A stretch of 57,589 nucleotides of DNA from GCA-002282575 sp964416645 (lineage in GTDB: Bacteria; Pseudomonadota; Gammaproteobacteria; Thiomicrospirales; Thiomicrospiraceae). The translations under genes were made by a program, and so were the position numbers. The DNA is taken from contig CAYQEZ010000007.1 of assembly GCA_964416645.1 (NCBI GenBank), positions 1-57,589 on the forward strand, in the 5' to 3' direction. Numbering within the stretch: the first letter of the stretch is position 1; every line of letters starts with the position of its first letter. The notes below the pieces were generated by a model, which was not told the origin of the DNA, searched no databases, and saw only the letters and a program-made list of their open reading frames with translations. Shown one piece after another: positions 45,298 to 54,221 of the stretch.

Positions 45298-45326
45298 TAA
45301 AAAATAGCCCCGCATTGCGGGGCTAG
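45298..45326 (-). terminator. rho-independent terminator for the minus-strand parvulin gene
   Basis: TAGCCCCGC-ATT-GCGGGGCTA, a 9-bp perfect stem. Read on the minus strand it is followed by six T. It faces the soxB terminator. Confidence 0.85.
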
Positions 45327-45351
45327 CTTTAACGTTAAGCTATGAACTTGA

Positions 45352-45636
45352 TCATTCAGTACGAGAAGTCACCTCGACCAAATGATAACCAAATTGTGTT
45401 TTAACAGGACCTTGAACCACGCCTACGGGAGCACTGAACACGACTTTATCAAATTCTGGTACCATCATACCTGGACGGAACGAACCTAAATCACCGCCTT
45501 GACGGCTAGAAGGACAGCTAGAGTGTTCTTGAGCAACAAACGCAAAATCTTCGCCCGCTTCAATTTGAGATTTTAGTGCCAAGCATTCTGCTTCCGTATT
45601 CACTAAAATGTGACGAGCACTAGCCATTTTTGCCAT
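45352..45636 (-). CDS. ppiC: PpiC-type parvulin peptidylprolyl isomerase
   Basis: A 94-residue single-domain parvulin with no signal peptide, so cytoplasmic. ASARHILVNTEAEC at the N-terminus, the GGDLGSFRPGMMVPEFD core and FGYHLVEV at the end are the standard parvulin motifs. It catalyses proline cis/trans isomerisation, probably in protein folding; specific clients are unknown. It is the last gene before a minus-strand terminator and 47 bp from the phosphatase gene. Confidence 0.95.
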   Translation of the reverse strand: MAKMASARHILVNTEAECLALKSQIEAGEDFAFVAQEHSSCPSSRQGGDLGSFRPGMMVPEFDKVVFSAPVGVVQGPVKTQFGYHLVEVTSRTE

Positions 45637-45683
45637 GATGATATTTCCTAGAAATGTTGTAATGATTGCTTATTATAGCGATT

Positions 45684-46283
45684 TTATCCGTTAACACTAG
45701 CATTAAGCGACGCAAATGGTTCGACCTTGCCCGAGAGTGGACATAGACTGTGCATGCTGGCATGGGCAACGGGATAAGTTAGCCATTCATCGGCGCTGGT
45801 TTGTTTTGCGATTAATCTTAAACCGCGAATTACACCCGCATGGGTAATCACCAGCGTGCAAGTGCTTTGATTGGTATCAACCAAGTGTTGCTTAGCATTG
45901 TGCAATCTTTGCAGAAAAGCGTCAAAGGCTTCAGCATTCGGTGGTGTAGATTGATAAGGATTTTGCCAAAATGCCGTTAAGGCTTCCGGTTGCTCATCCC
46001 AGAGTTGTTGTATCGGCAGGCTTTCCCAATCGCCAAAATGGTATTCTTGCCATTCTGGTAAAATTTGATAAGAGCATTGCCGTTGTTGAGCTAGCTGTAT
46101 AGCAACGCTGGCACAACGCTGCAATGGCGAACTGATAATTCGATTAAAGTTCAAGTTGCTTACGGCTTCTAGCATGGCTTGAAAGCCCACATCGGTTAGT
46201 TGACTATCGGTACTGCCATAAAAACCGTTATTGTGTTCGGTTAGACCGTGTCTGAGCAAAATAATAGGGTTGTTGAGCTGCAT
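45684..46283 (-). CDS. histidine phosphatase family protein
   Basis: A 199-residue phosphoglycerate-mutase-like phosphatase. The catalytic histidine lies in ILLRHGLTEHN (residues 8-18), the second arginine in SSPLQRCASVA and the second histidine in VITHAGVIRGL. The overall form resembles alpha-ribazole phosphatase (CobC), but no cobalamin genes are nearby, so the substrate is left open. Its ATG directly abuts the recJ stop codon (TAAATG), implying coupling. Confidence 0.88.
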   Translation of the reverse strand: MQLNNPIILLRHGLTEHNNGFYGSTDSQLTDVGFQAMLEAVSNLNFNRIISSPLQRCASVAIQLAQQRQCSYQILPEWQEYHFGDWESLPIQQLWDEQPEALTAFWQNPYQSTPPNAEAFDAFLQRLHNAKQHLVDTNQSTCTLVITHAGVIRGLRLIAKQTSADEWLTYPVAHASMHSLCPLSGKVEPFASLNASVNG

Positions 46284-48044
46284 TTAGTGTGCCGTTAAGG
46301 TTTGGATCATTGCTTGTAGTTTAGCTTGTCCGCGAAAATGGTTAATGGAAACTTGTACCACACAGCGATAGCGTTGTTGGCTATTCAACGCCAGACTTTG
46401 GTCCGCATTAAACCAAACTGCTTCTAAGGTGCTGTTAGTGAGTGTTTGCAAGGTTAATCGTTTGTGCTGTCCTGTTTTGCCCATTGAGCTATGATTAAGT
46501 ACTAGGGTATCCAGCATAAAGCTGGGCGCGGGTAATCCTTGCCCAAAGGGTGATAATTGCTTTAATTGTTGTACACCTTCCAACGACAATAATGCACTAG
46601 GTAAATGACCATCGTAATAGTGGTGCGCTTCGGGTGCTTGCTCGTTAAAATCGGCACGAATCTGTCTTTCTAGTGCGTCTGTTAAAAGGGATAGATTTTC
46701 TGGTGCAATGGATAGCCCAGCAGCGGCGGCATGACCACCATATTTACGGATGCAATCTGTGGACGTTTGTACCGCTTCGAGTAGTGCTCGAATATCGTAT
46801 CCAGCAATAGAGCGCGCTGAACCGGTTAATTGTCCCTTATCGCATTGAGAAAAAACAAGTGCAGGACGTCCAAAGCGTTGTGCTAGTCTCCCAGCAGCCA
46901 AACCGACCACACCATGACTGGCTTCGGGAACGTAGGCTATGAGGATAAAACGCTGTTGTTGAATCTGTTGTTCGGCTTGTTGTAAGGCTAGGCTTTCACA
47001 CAGCGCTTGTTCTTCTTTACGCTCTTCGTTATTTTGATTCATGTTTACCCAAGCTTGCTGACAGCTACTCATGTGCGCGGTGGTAAGCCAGGTGAGGGCA
47101 GTATGTCCATCATCGCCCATACGTGACAGTGCATTGATGCGGGGTGAAATTTGAAAACCGACGGTTTCTTCATCAATACTGGCACTGCTATCTAATGCTT
47201 CTTTTAATAATTGCCAAGCAGGTCTGAGTCGCTGGTTCATGCGTGCTAAGCCAACACGCACCACGGTGCGATTGACAGGGTTGGATAAGTCAACCATATC
47301 GCCAATGGTAGCGATAGCCGCTAGGTCAAGCAGATGCTTGACATCGAATGTGGTTGCTTTGGCTTGCAAGTTACTTAAATCAGTCTGTTGACGACCGTGA
47401 GCACGCAACGCTGCGATGAGATTCCAGGCTACCATAGCACCACAAATGGGGTGACGATAGTCATGATCAGTGTCTTGGCGATGTGGGTTAATAAAGGCGT
47501 CAACGCTGCTAGGTGGCGTTGTGCTGCTGATATGGTGATGATCGGTAACGATGATGACCAAGGGTTTGTTCTGGCTTGCGTAGTATTGCTGTAGCTTAGC
47601 GAACTGAGTTCCATCGGAAGAACCCAAATCGGCGGTAATGAGACAATCGGGCAGGGGATCTAGTTTCATGACACGTTGACATGCACCGACTGAAAAACCA
47701 TAGCCGTCTTCATGACGATTGGTAACCATCACATCAACTGTTGCGCCTAGGGCAGTTAATCCTTCTTGTAAAATAGCTCCAGAGCTAATGCCATCAGTAT
47801 CATAGTCGACCACGCAGAGGATGCGCTGTTGTTGCGCAATCATCGCTGTTAATAAGTTAACAGCGATACCCATATCAGGAAGTCCGTTTGGGTTAGGTAG
47901 TTGACCTAGTCCTGACTGTAATAAGGTTTCAGCTGCAATAGGACAATCTAATCGACGTGCCATAATGTCGGCCAACCATTCGGGCAACTGGCGGCTTAAG
48001 ACCTGTTTAACTACAGTGTTGACAGGGCGTTCAATGAGTTTCAT
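46284..48044 (-). CDS. recJ: single-stranded-DNA-specific exonuclease RecJ
   Basis: 5'-to-3' exonuclease for recombination and mismatch repair. The 586 residues are near the E. coli length. DHH phosphoesterase motifs are visible: VVDYDTDGISSG (motif I, Thr where Ala is common), ITADLGSSDG, VTDHHHI, and ATIGDMVDL. The DHHA1 and OB parts include RINALSRMGD and YGGHAAAAGLSI. It lies 14 bp after the Smr gene on the same strand. Confidence 0.95.
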   Translation of the reverse strand: MKLIERPVNTVVKQVLSRQLPEWLADIMARRLDCPIAAETLLQSGLGQLPNPNGLPDMGIAVNLLTAMIAQQQRILCVVDYDTDGISSGAILQEGLTALGATVDVMVTNRHEDGYGFSVGACQRVMKLDPLPDCLITADLGSSDGTQFAKLQQYYASQNKPLVIIVTDHHHISSTTPPSSVDAFINPHRQDTDHDYRHPICGAMVAWNLIAALRAHGRQQTDLSNLQAKATTFDVKHLLDLAAIATIGDMVDLSNPVNRTVVRVGLARMNQRLRPAWQLLKEALDSSASIDEETVGFQISPRINALSRMGDDGHTALTWLTTAHMSSCQQAWVNMNQNNEERKEEQALCESLALQQAEQQIQQQRFILIAYVPEASHGVVGLAAGRLAQRFGRPALVFSQCDKGQLTGSARSIAGYDIRALLEAVQTSTDCIRKYGGHAAAAGLSIAPENLSLLTDALERQIRADFNEQAPEAHHYYDGHLPSALLSLEGVQQLKQLSPFGQGLPAPSFMLDTLVLNHSSMGKTGQHKRLTLQTLTNSTLEAVWFNADQSLALNSQQRYRCVVQVSINHFRGQAKLQAMIQTLTAH

Positions 48045-48058
48045 AGGGTCATTTTCAA

Positions 48059-48625
48059 TTAAGGTTGTGTAATGTGATGATTGATTGGTGTCAGTAACAC
48101 GTAAAGAGCACCACTACCCCCATCCGCCAGTTGCGCGGTATGAAAAGCCAGTACCCGACTTTGATTGCGTAACCACCAATTCAGCCAGTTTTTTAAGATG
48201 GGGTGTTCACTGGAACCACTCAGCCCCTTACCATGCACTACCAGTAAGTAGCGGTCGCTACGCTGATGGCAGCGTTGTAAAGTGTGCTTCATTTTTTCTT
48301 CGGCTTGTGCTTCGCTAAGTCCATGCAAATCAATGACACATCGAGTGGAAAAGTGACCGTTTTTTAAAGCGCTCAATTGCTTGCTGGGTAAGGCGCAGCG
48401 TTGAAAAATGAGACTGGTTTCTGAGCGCGCTAAGCCATTGACGGTATGAGATTCATCACTTTCACTAAACCAGATTTCAGGCAAACCACGACGACGCAAG
48501 TGTAAGCGTTTTTTGAGCACCTGATGACGATTTTGTCGCTCAATGCGTTCAGTGTAACGCAATGGCGTAATATCGCCGATGCTTTGACGAAATAATTGTT
48601 TGGCTTCTTCTGTAATCTTGGTCAC
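48059..48625 (-). CDS. Smr-domain endonuclease-like protein
   Basis: A 188-residue protein with a basic N-terminus and a C-terminal Smr domain (about residues 103-185): VIDLHGLSEAQAEE, VVHGKGLSG and ADGGSGALYVLL. This layout matches the stand-alone Smr proteins SmrA/SmrB of Gammaproteobacteria. SmrB of E. coli cuts mRNA at collided ribosomes. Which of the two this is cannot be settled by eye. It diverges from surE across about 50 bp. Confidence 0.88.
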   Translation of the reverse strand: MTKITEEAKQLFRQSIGDITPLRYTERIERQNRHQVLKKRLHLRRRGLPEIWFSESDESHTVNGLARSETSLIFQRCALPSKQLSALKNGHFSTRCVIDLHGLSEAQAEEKMKHTLQRCHQRSDRYLLVVHGKGLSGSSEHPILKNWLNWWLRNQSRVLAFHTAQLADGGSGALYVLLTPINHHITQP

Positions 48626-48678
48626 GGGCTTAGGTATAATATTCGTTATTGAATGATTCGGTGATTAAGGAAAGTTTG

Positions 48679-49437
48679 GTGCATATTTTATTATCCAATG
48701 ATGATGGTTATCTGGCCCCTGGATTGCGTACATTATACGCGAATCTCAAAGCACATCCAGAGGTTGCTAAGGTAACGGTAGTTGCACCAGAGCGTAATCG
48801 TTCTGCCGCGTCGAATTCACTGACGATTCAAGAGCCTTTGCGTGTTTACAAAGATCAGGTAGAGGATGATATTTTCTTTGTTACTGGTACGCCAGCCGAT
48901 TGTGTGCATTTGGCACTGACAGGATTCGTTGATAGTCCGGTCGATTTGGTGATTTCGGGTATCAATGAAGGTGCGAATATGGGCGATGATGTGCTCTATT
49001 CAGGTACGGTAGCCGCGGCTATGGAGGGGCGTTTTATGGGTTTGCCTGCTATTGCCGTGTCCCTGAATGGTCATACTCACTACGACACGGCTGCTCAAGT
49101 GATACTGGAATTGTTGGTTCGCTTGCGTGATTGCCCTTTACCCAAGGATACCTTGCTTAATATCAATATTCCCGATCTTCCTTATGAGCAACTTACTGGA
49201 CAAGAAGTAACGCGTTTAGGTTTACGACACAAAGCAGAACCGATGATCAAAATGAAAGATCCGCGTGGTAAAGAAATTTATTGGGTGGGGCCAGCGGGAG
49301 CGGGTGCTGACGCTGGTGAGGGGACGGATTTTTTTGCGGTTGAGCATAAGCGTGTTGCCATTACGCCCTTGTCAGTTGATTTAACGCACTATCGTCAGCA
49401 AGCCGAAATTCGTCAATGGTTGATGTCGGCATCATGA
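48679..49437 (+). CDS. surE: 5'/3'-nucleotidase SurE
   Basis: Metal-dependent survival protein that removes phosphate from nucleoside monophosphates. It has 252 residues. HILLSNDDGYLAPG carries the Asp-Asp metal site (about residues 8-9), APERNRSAASNSLT the Asn/Ser site, and SGINEGANMGDDVLYSGTVAAA the last ligand. The GTG at 48679 is chosen because AAGGAAAG lies 4 nt upstream and the length equals E. coli SurE. ATG 48649 would sit only 9 bases after a TATAAT (48635-48640). It overlaps pcm. Confidence 0.95.
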   Translation: MHILLSNDDGYLAPGLRTLYANLKAHPEVAKVTVVAPERNRSAASNSLTIQEPLRVYKDQVEDDIFFVTGTPADCVHLALTGFVDSPVDLVISGINEGANMGDDVLYSGTVAAAMEGRFMGLPAIAVSLNGHTHYDTAAQVILELLVRLRDCPLPKDTLLNINIPDLPYEQLTGQEVTRLGLRHKAEPMIKMKDPRGKEIYWVGPAGAGADAGEGTDFFAVEHKRVAITPLSVDLTHYRQQAEIRQWLMSAS

Positions 49438-50129
49438 TGGCATTGCCGCCACTGGTTTATCCTAATTCGGTATTTGAACAAGCGCAAGGAATTGGATTAA
49501 CATCACAGCGTCAACGTGACCGCATGGTGCAGTCGCTGTTGCAATCGGGATTAAGTGATACCCGTGTTATCCAAGCGATGCGAGCAACTCCTCGCCATGT
49601 CTTTGTCGATGAAGCATTGGCATCGCGCGCTTACGAAGATACGGCTTTGCCTATTGGCTTTGGTCAAACCATTTCTCAGCCGAGTGTGGTGGCGATGATG
49701 ACGCAAGCCTTGCTCAACGGTCATCAACCGAAACGGGTTTTGGAAATTGGTACTGGTTCTGGTTATCAAACCGCGATCTTATCTCAGTTAGTACCTTTGT
49801 TATGGACGGTAGAGCGCTTGAAGCCATTGCAAGATCGTGCTCACTCAGTGTTGCATCAGTTAGGCTTGACGAATATTCGATATCGCCATACTGACACGGA
49901 ATTAGGCTGGGCAGATGCCGCACCTTTCGATGCGATTCTTTCCGCAGCCGCACCAGCCGAAGTGCCAGAGGGTTTAATTCAGCAATTGGCGGTTGGTGGA
50001 CGTCTTGTCATTCCCATTGGCGGTAATTACCAAACACAGCAGTTGGTGGTGATTGATAAAACAGCAACTGGCGTCAAACAACAGCTATTGGGCAATGTTT
50101 TATTTGTGCCCTTAATTGAAAAGGATTGA
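49434..50129 (+). CDS. pcm: protein-L-isoaspartate O-methyltransferase
   Basis: Repairs isoaspartyl residues in ageing proteins using S-adenosylmethionine. The 231 residues show TPRHVFVDEALASRAYEDTALPIG, GFGQTISQPSVVAMMTQAL (about residues 75-93) and the SAM site VLEIGTGSGYQTAIL. The ATG at 49434 gives an ATGA overlap with surE; ATG 49416 is also open but lies inside surE. The surE-pcm pair is standard. Confidence 0.95.
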   Translation: MMALPPLVYPNSVFEQAQGIGLTSQRQRDRMVQSLLQSGLSDTRVIQAMRATPRHVFVDEALASRAYEDTALPIGFGQTISQPSVVAMMTQALLNGHQPKRVLEIGTGSGYQTAILSQLVPLLWTVERLKPLQDRAHSVLHQLGLTNIRYRHTDTELGWADAAPFDAILSAAAPAEVPEGLIQQLAVGGRLVIPIGGNYQTQQLVVIDKTATGVKQQLLGNVLFVPLIEKD

Positions 50130-50130
50130 A

Positions 50131-50721
50131 ATGAAGATTTTTTCAGGATTGCTGGCGGCAACCATGCGTTGGGCTGAAGCACCTAACGCACGCTGGTATC
50201 TAGGTGGTGTGAGCTGCACCGAATCCGCTTTTTTCCCTATTCCGCCCGATGTACTCTTGATACCGATGGTGTTAGCGCGTCCAGATGATGCTTGGCGTTT
50301 AGCTTGGTTGACAACTTGGACTTCCGTATTGGGCGCTTTACTGGGTTATGCATTAGGCTATTTTGCCATTGAGCTGTTGATGCCTTATTTACAAGAGTGG
50401 GGCTATGTAGGTAAATTAGAGCAAGCTAAGGCTTTTTTTGCTGATTATGGTATTTGGGCGGTGTTTTTAGGTGCGTTTACGCCCTTGCCTTTTAAAGTGA
50501 TTACCGTTACCGCTGGTATGTTAGATATGTCGCTATTGCCTTTTGTCTTGGTTGCTTTGTTAGGTCGAGGGCAGCGTTTTTTCTTGATCGCTGGCGTGAT
50601 GAAATACGGTGGTGTTCGTGCGTTACCTATTATGCAAAAGTACGCTGATGCGTTAGGTTGGCTGGTGGTTAGCGCGGTTATTATTGGGTTAGTTATTTGG
50701 AATAGTGTGAAATCAGTATGA
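50131..50721 (+). CDS. YqaA-type DedA-like membrane protein
   Basis: A 196-residue inner-membrane protein of the VTT/DedA superfamily, YqaA branch. Signatures are ESAFFPIPPDVLLIPMVLA (about residues 28-46) and GAFTPLPFKVITVTAGM (about 113-129), with four or five hydrophobic helices. Related DedA proteins flip lipids such as undecaprenyl phosphate; the YqaA substrate is not known. The ATG at 50131 has AAAAGGA upstream. It starts one base after pcm and overlaps the next gene by 4 bp. Confidence 0.9.
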   Translation: MKIFSGLLAATMRWAEAPNARWYLGGVSCTESAFFPIPPDVLLIPMVLARPDDAWRLAWLTTWTSVLGALLGYALGYFAIELLMPYLQEWGYVGKLEQAKAFFADYGIWAVFLGAFTPLPFKVITVTAGMLDMSLLPFVLVALLGRGQRFFLIAGVMKYGGVRALPIMQKYADALGWLVVSAVIIGLVIWNSVKSV

Positions 50722-51137
50722 TGCATCGGAGTCGAATGGTTCAGTGGAGTAGTTTGTTGGGTTTATCGGCAATAATAATGGGGTGTCAGCATCAGGTGAG
50801 AGTTGACCGTTGGGTTGAAGTTCCTTGCCAACCACATGGCTTTTTTATTGCTTTCAAAGGTCAAAGCTTGGCGGATGTGGCGAAAACCTGTCAAGTTGAT
50901 GAGGCTTTGCTCGTTCGACACAATGCTTGGTTAATGACTCGTCAGCCGTTTGCTGAAAATACGGTTGTTTGGTTGCGTGCTGATCCCAGTGCTCCCGTGA
51001 TCGAAGCTGATTTAACGGTACAGGGCATAGATAGTAGCAAGCCCACTGGTTTTGCAGCCGAAAGTCTCACCCCGTTAGGTTTGCCTAGCCGAGCAACACC
51101 AGCCAAACTGAACGCTCCTCGGTCGTCAGTACGTTAA
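50718..51137 (+). CDS. short LysM-like lipoprotein at the nlpD position
   Basis: A 139-residue protein with a lipoprotein signal peptide (SSLLGLSAIIMGC, lipobox Cys at about residue 23). One LysM-like stretch (IAFKGQSLADVAKTCQVDEAL then HNAWL) spans about residues 44-85, and a Ser/Pro-rich tail follows. In related clusters surE-pcm is followed by nlpD, a lipoprotein with LysM plus a peptidase-like M23 domain. Here the M23 domain is absent and no rpoS follows. It overlaps the convergent next gene by 53 bp at the 3' ends. Confidence 0.75.
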   Translation: MMHRSRMVQWSSLLGLSAIIMGCQHQVRVDRWVEVPCQPHGFFIAFKGQSLADVAKTCQVDEALLVRHNAWLMTRQPFAENTVVWLRADPSAPVIEADLTVQGIDSSKPTGFAAESLTPLGLPSRATPAKLNAPRSSVR

Positions 51138-51462
51138 AGGTACGAATGGCGGCATCGGTTTGCATTTGTTCTAAACCAATGTTTTGTGCATTGAGTTGTG
51201 CTTGTAATTGCATCCATGCTGGATTCCAAGCCGGTTGGTTCGCTCTTCCAACAATAATCAGGTCGGCTGCATGTGAAGTTAAGAGCGGTGTGAAGTCGCC
51301 TAAACAAAGCTGTTCTGCGTTAGCGGGTTGCCAATCACTCACCAAGGCTTGAGCGCAGAGTGCGCAGGGAAGATTGAACCAATCCTGCTCAATGCGGATG
51401 CGGTTATTTTCGTAGGCACGAATACGGTAGCGAGAAACATCTTGATATTCGACGAATTTCAT
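51085..51462 (-). CDS. Mth938-like domain protein
   Basis: A 125-residue protein matching the Mth938/DUF498 fold by pattern: YRIRAYENNRIRIEQDWF, LPCALCAQALVSDWQP, DFTPLLTSHAADLIIVG and a late MQTDAAIRTFNVLTTEERSV. The human relative NDUFAF3 helps assemble complex I; the bacterial role is unknown. ATG 51462 has AGG 6 nt upstream and is preferred over 51483. Its 3' end overlaps the lipoprotein gene on the other strand. Confidence 0.85.
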   Translation of the reverse strand: MKFVEYQDVSRYRIRAYENNRIRIEQDWFNLPCALCAQALVSDWQPANAEQLCLGDFTPLLTSHAADLIIVGRANQPAWNPAWMQLQAQLNAQNIGLEQMQTDAAIRTFNVLTTEERSVWLVLLG

Positions 51463-51608
51463 AAAAAACCTGTTTGTGATCATTAACTATGAGCTAGGAT
51501 ATAGCCAAATTTGCTATAAATCGACTAAAATCACAATATTTTGCATGATTCGGCAAATAAGCGCTGCCTGCTTGTTGGCTGTGCAATCAACTTAACGAGA
51601 ACAGAACC

Positions 51609-52841
51609 ATGATGCGACCCATTGTAAAATCGTCTAAATTAGCGAATGTGTGTTATGACATTCGCGGTCCTGTCATGGCGCATGCTCGCGAAATGGAAGA
51701 AGAAGGGCATCGTATTATCAAGCTCAATATTGGCAATTTAGCGCCATTTGGTTTTGACGTGCCTGAAGAAATTCAACGCGATGTGATTCATAATTTGCCA
51801 CAAGCGGCAGGTTATACTGAATCGAAAGGCTTGTTTTCTGCACGTAAGGCGATTGTGCATTATGCGCAAGAAAAGGGCATTAAAGGGGTTGATCTCGACG
51901 ATGTTTATGTCGGTAATGGTGCTTCAGAGCTGATTGTTATGTCGCTGCAAGGTTTGCTCAATAACGGTGATGAAGTCTTAGTGCCAAGCCCTGATTATCC
52001 TTTATGGACAGCCGCGGTGAGTTTGTCGGGTGGTACACCTCGTCATTATTTGTGTGATGAAGGATCTGGCTGGATGCCCGATTTAGCGGATATCCGTAGC
52101 AAGATTACCGACAAAACGCGTGCTTTGGTCATTATTAACCCTAATAATCCAACGGGTGCTTTGTATCCCGATGAGATTTTGCAGTCGCTGATTCAAATTG
52201 CTCGCGAACATCAGTTGATTATTTTTGCTGACGAAATTTACGATAAGATGCTTTATGATGGTCGTACGCATACCTCAATCGCATCATTAGCAGACGATGT
52301 GTTGTTTGTGACACTTAATGGATTGTCTAAAAACTATCGTGCTTGTGGCTATCGTGCTGGTTGGATGATTGTTTCGGGCGAGAAGCGTCATGCGAAAGAC
52401 TATATTGATGGGCTGAATATTCTCGCTTCAATGCGTCTGTGCTCGAATGTTCCAGGTCAGTTTGCCATTCAAACTGCCTTAGGAGGGTATCAGAGCATTA
52501 ATGACCTCGTCGGCGAGGGTGGACGTTTACGCCGTCAACGGGATATGGCTTATGACATGCTAACAAGTATTCCCGGTATTAGCACGGTTAAAGCCGATGC
52601 AACCTTGTATATGTTCCCCAAGTTAGACCCTAAGGTGTATCCGATTATTGACGATCAATCGTTTGCACTCGATTTGTTAAAAGAAGAAAAAGTCTTAATC
52701 GTACAAGGTACGGGCTTTAACTGGATTCGTCCGGATCATTTCCGCATGGTATTTTTGCCTAATGGAGATGATTTACAAGATGCGATGAAACGCATGGAGC
52801 GTTTCTTTCATAATTATCGAAAGCGTTTTGGTACGCTTTAA
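51609..52841 (+). CDS. alaA: AlaA-like pyridoxal-phosphate aminotransferase
   Basis: Class I/II aminotransferase, probably making alanine from pyruvate and glutamate. It has 410 residues. The substrate loop IKLNIGNLAPFGFDVPEE (about residues 37-54), AGYTESKGLFSARKAI, INPNNPTGALY, FADEIYDKMLYDG and the Schiff-base lysine in LNGLSKNYRACGYRAGWM are visible, close to E. coli AlaA. It sits upstream of hom and thrC with only 36 bp to hom, so may be part of an amino-acid operon. Confidence 0.92.
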   Translation: MMRPIVKSSKLANVCYDIRGPVMAHAREMEEEGHRIIKLNIGNLAPFGFDVPEEIQRDVIHNLPQAAGYTESKGLFSARKAIVHYAQEKGIKGVDLDDVYVGNGASELIVMSLQGLLNNGDEVLVPSPDYPLWTAAVSLSGGTPRHYLCDEGSGWMPDLADIRSKITDKTRALVIINPNNPTGALYPDEILQSLIQIAREHQLIIFADEIYDKMLYDGRTHTSIASLADDVLFVTLNGLSKNYRACGYRAGWMIVSGEKRHAKDYIDGLNILASMRLCSNVPGQFAIQTALGGYQSINDLVGEGGRLRRQRDMAYDMLTSIPGISTVKADATLYMFPKLDPKVYPIIDDQSFALDLLKEEKVLIVQGTGFNWIRPDHFRMVFLPNGDDLQDAMKRMERFFHNYRKRFGTL

Positions 52842-52877
52842 TTCGTTGCCCCCTTAGTGATAGGAATAACAAGTTCA

Positions 52878-54182
52878 ATGACTTCTGTAAGACTCGGTAT
52901 TATTGGTTTAGGTACGGTTGGTTGCGGTACACTGAGTATTTTGCGCGATAACGCCAGTTTGTTAGCACAGCGCACAGGCTGTAGCCTTAGTGTTACGAGA
53001 GCTGCGGTTCGTGATTTATCTCGCGCTCGTGGTTGCGATACCCAAGGCATTCGACTGGTAGATACGCCCTTAACGGTTGCCACTGCCGATGATGTCGATG
53101 TGGTTGTTGAGTTGATGGGCGGTACGGGGTTGGCAGTTGATGTCGTTCGTGCGGCGATTGAAGCAGGTAAGCATGTGATTACCGCAAACAAAGCATTGTT
53201 AGCTGAACATGGCAATGAATTGCTAGCCTTGGCTGAGGCAAAAGGCGTAATGGTTGCGTTCGAGGCTTCAGTAGCAGGCGGTATTCCAGTTATAAAAGCA
53301 TTAAAAGAAGGCTTGGCGGGTAATTCGATTAATTGGGTGGCGGGTATTATTAACGGCACCTGTAACTATATGCTCACCGAAATGGCTAAGCCTGGTAACG
53401 ATTTTGTACCCGTACTTAAAGAAGCACAACGCTTGGGTTACGCAGAAGCCGAACCCAGTTTTGATATTGATGGTATTGATGCTTCGCACAAGTTGGCGAT
53501 TTTGGCCTCAGTCGCTTTTGGTGTGCCTTTATCTCGCCATGGTATGCTGATTGAAGGCATTACCATGGTCACGGCGGATGATATCGCTTGGGCTGATGAT
53601 TTAGGGTACAAGATTAAATCGCTAGGTATTGCGCGTCGTCGTGAAGCGGGCATCGAATTGCGTGTGCAGTCGGCGTTAGTACCAAAAAGCAAATTGCTAG
53701 CGAATGTTGATGACGTGATGAATGCGGTGATGGTCAACGGTAATGCCGTTGGTACAACGCTCTATTCGGGTGCTGGTGCGGGTGGTTTGCCAACAGGTTC
53801 GGCAGTGGTTGCGGATATTGTTGATGTCTGCATCGCTATGCGCTCTGGTCAAGTGTTACGCCCAGCCTTAGGCGTGCCAATGAATGCGCTTTCACCCTTA
53901 CCAATTTTGCCTTCTTCTGAGATTCAAACGGCCTATTATTTGCGTTTAAACGTGACGGACGCGCCCGGTGTATTGGCAAAAATTTCTGCCGTATTGGCGC
54001 ATGAAGGCATTAGCATTGAGGAAATGCGTCAGCAACCTGATACGACCAAAGCTGCTGCTACTTTGGTGCTGTTAACGAATGTGGTGCAAGAAGCGGCCTT
54101 TATGCGTGCGCTAACGCAGCTATCGGAGCTTTCTGATCTTAAAGCGCCCGTTGCTTGGTTACGTGTTGAACACCTGGTCTGA
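52878..54182 (+). CDS. hom: homoserine dehydrogenase
   Basis: Reduces aspartate semialdehyde to homoserine for threonine and methionine synthesis. The 434 residues show the NAD(P) motif GIIGLGTVGCGTL, the ANKALL segment, the catalytic-region GIINGTCNYML and EAEPSFDIDGIDASHKL, and a C-terminal ACT domain (about residues 350-425, YYLRLNVTDAPGVLAKISAV) for threonine feedback. It is the single-function form, not fused to aspartokinase. ATG 52878 has AGGAATA 9 nt upstream. Confidence 0.96.
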   Translation: MTSVRLGIIGLGTVGCGTLSILRDNASLLAQRTGCSLSVTRAAVRDLSRARGCDTQGIRLVDTPLTVATADDVDVVVELMGGTGLAVDVVRAAIEAGKHVITANKALLAEHGNELLALAEAKGVMVAFEASVAGGIPVIKALKEGLAGNSINWVAGIINGTCNYMLTEMAKPGNDFVPVLKEAQRLGYAEAEPSFDIDGIDASHKLAILASVAFGVPLSRHGMLIEGITMVTADDIAWADDLGYKIKSLGIARRREAGIELRVQSALVPKSKLLANVDDVMNAVMVNGNAVGTTLYSGAGAGGLPTGSAVVADIVDVCIAMRSGQVLRPALGVPMNALSPLPILPSSEIQTAYYLRLNVTDAPGVLAKISAVLAHEGISIEEMRQQPDTTKAAATLVLLTNVVQEAAFMRALTQLSELSDLKAPVAWLRVEHLV

Positions 54183-54221
54183 CTTTTATTTTTTAAGTTT
54201 TAGATTTTAATTTTATTGGAT

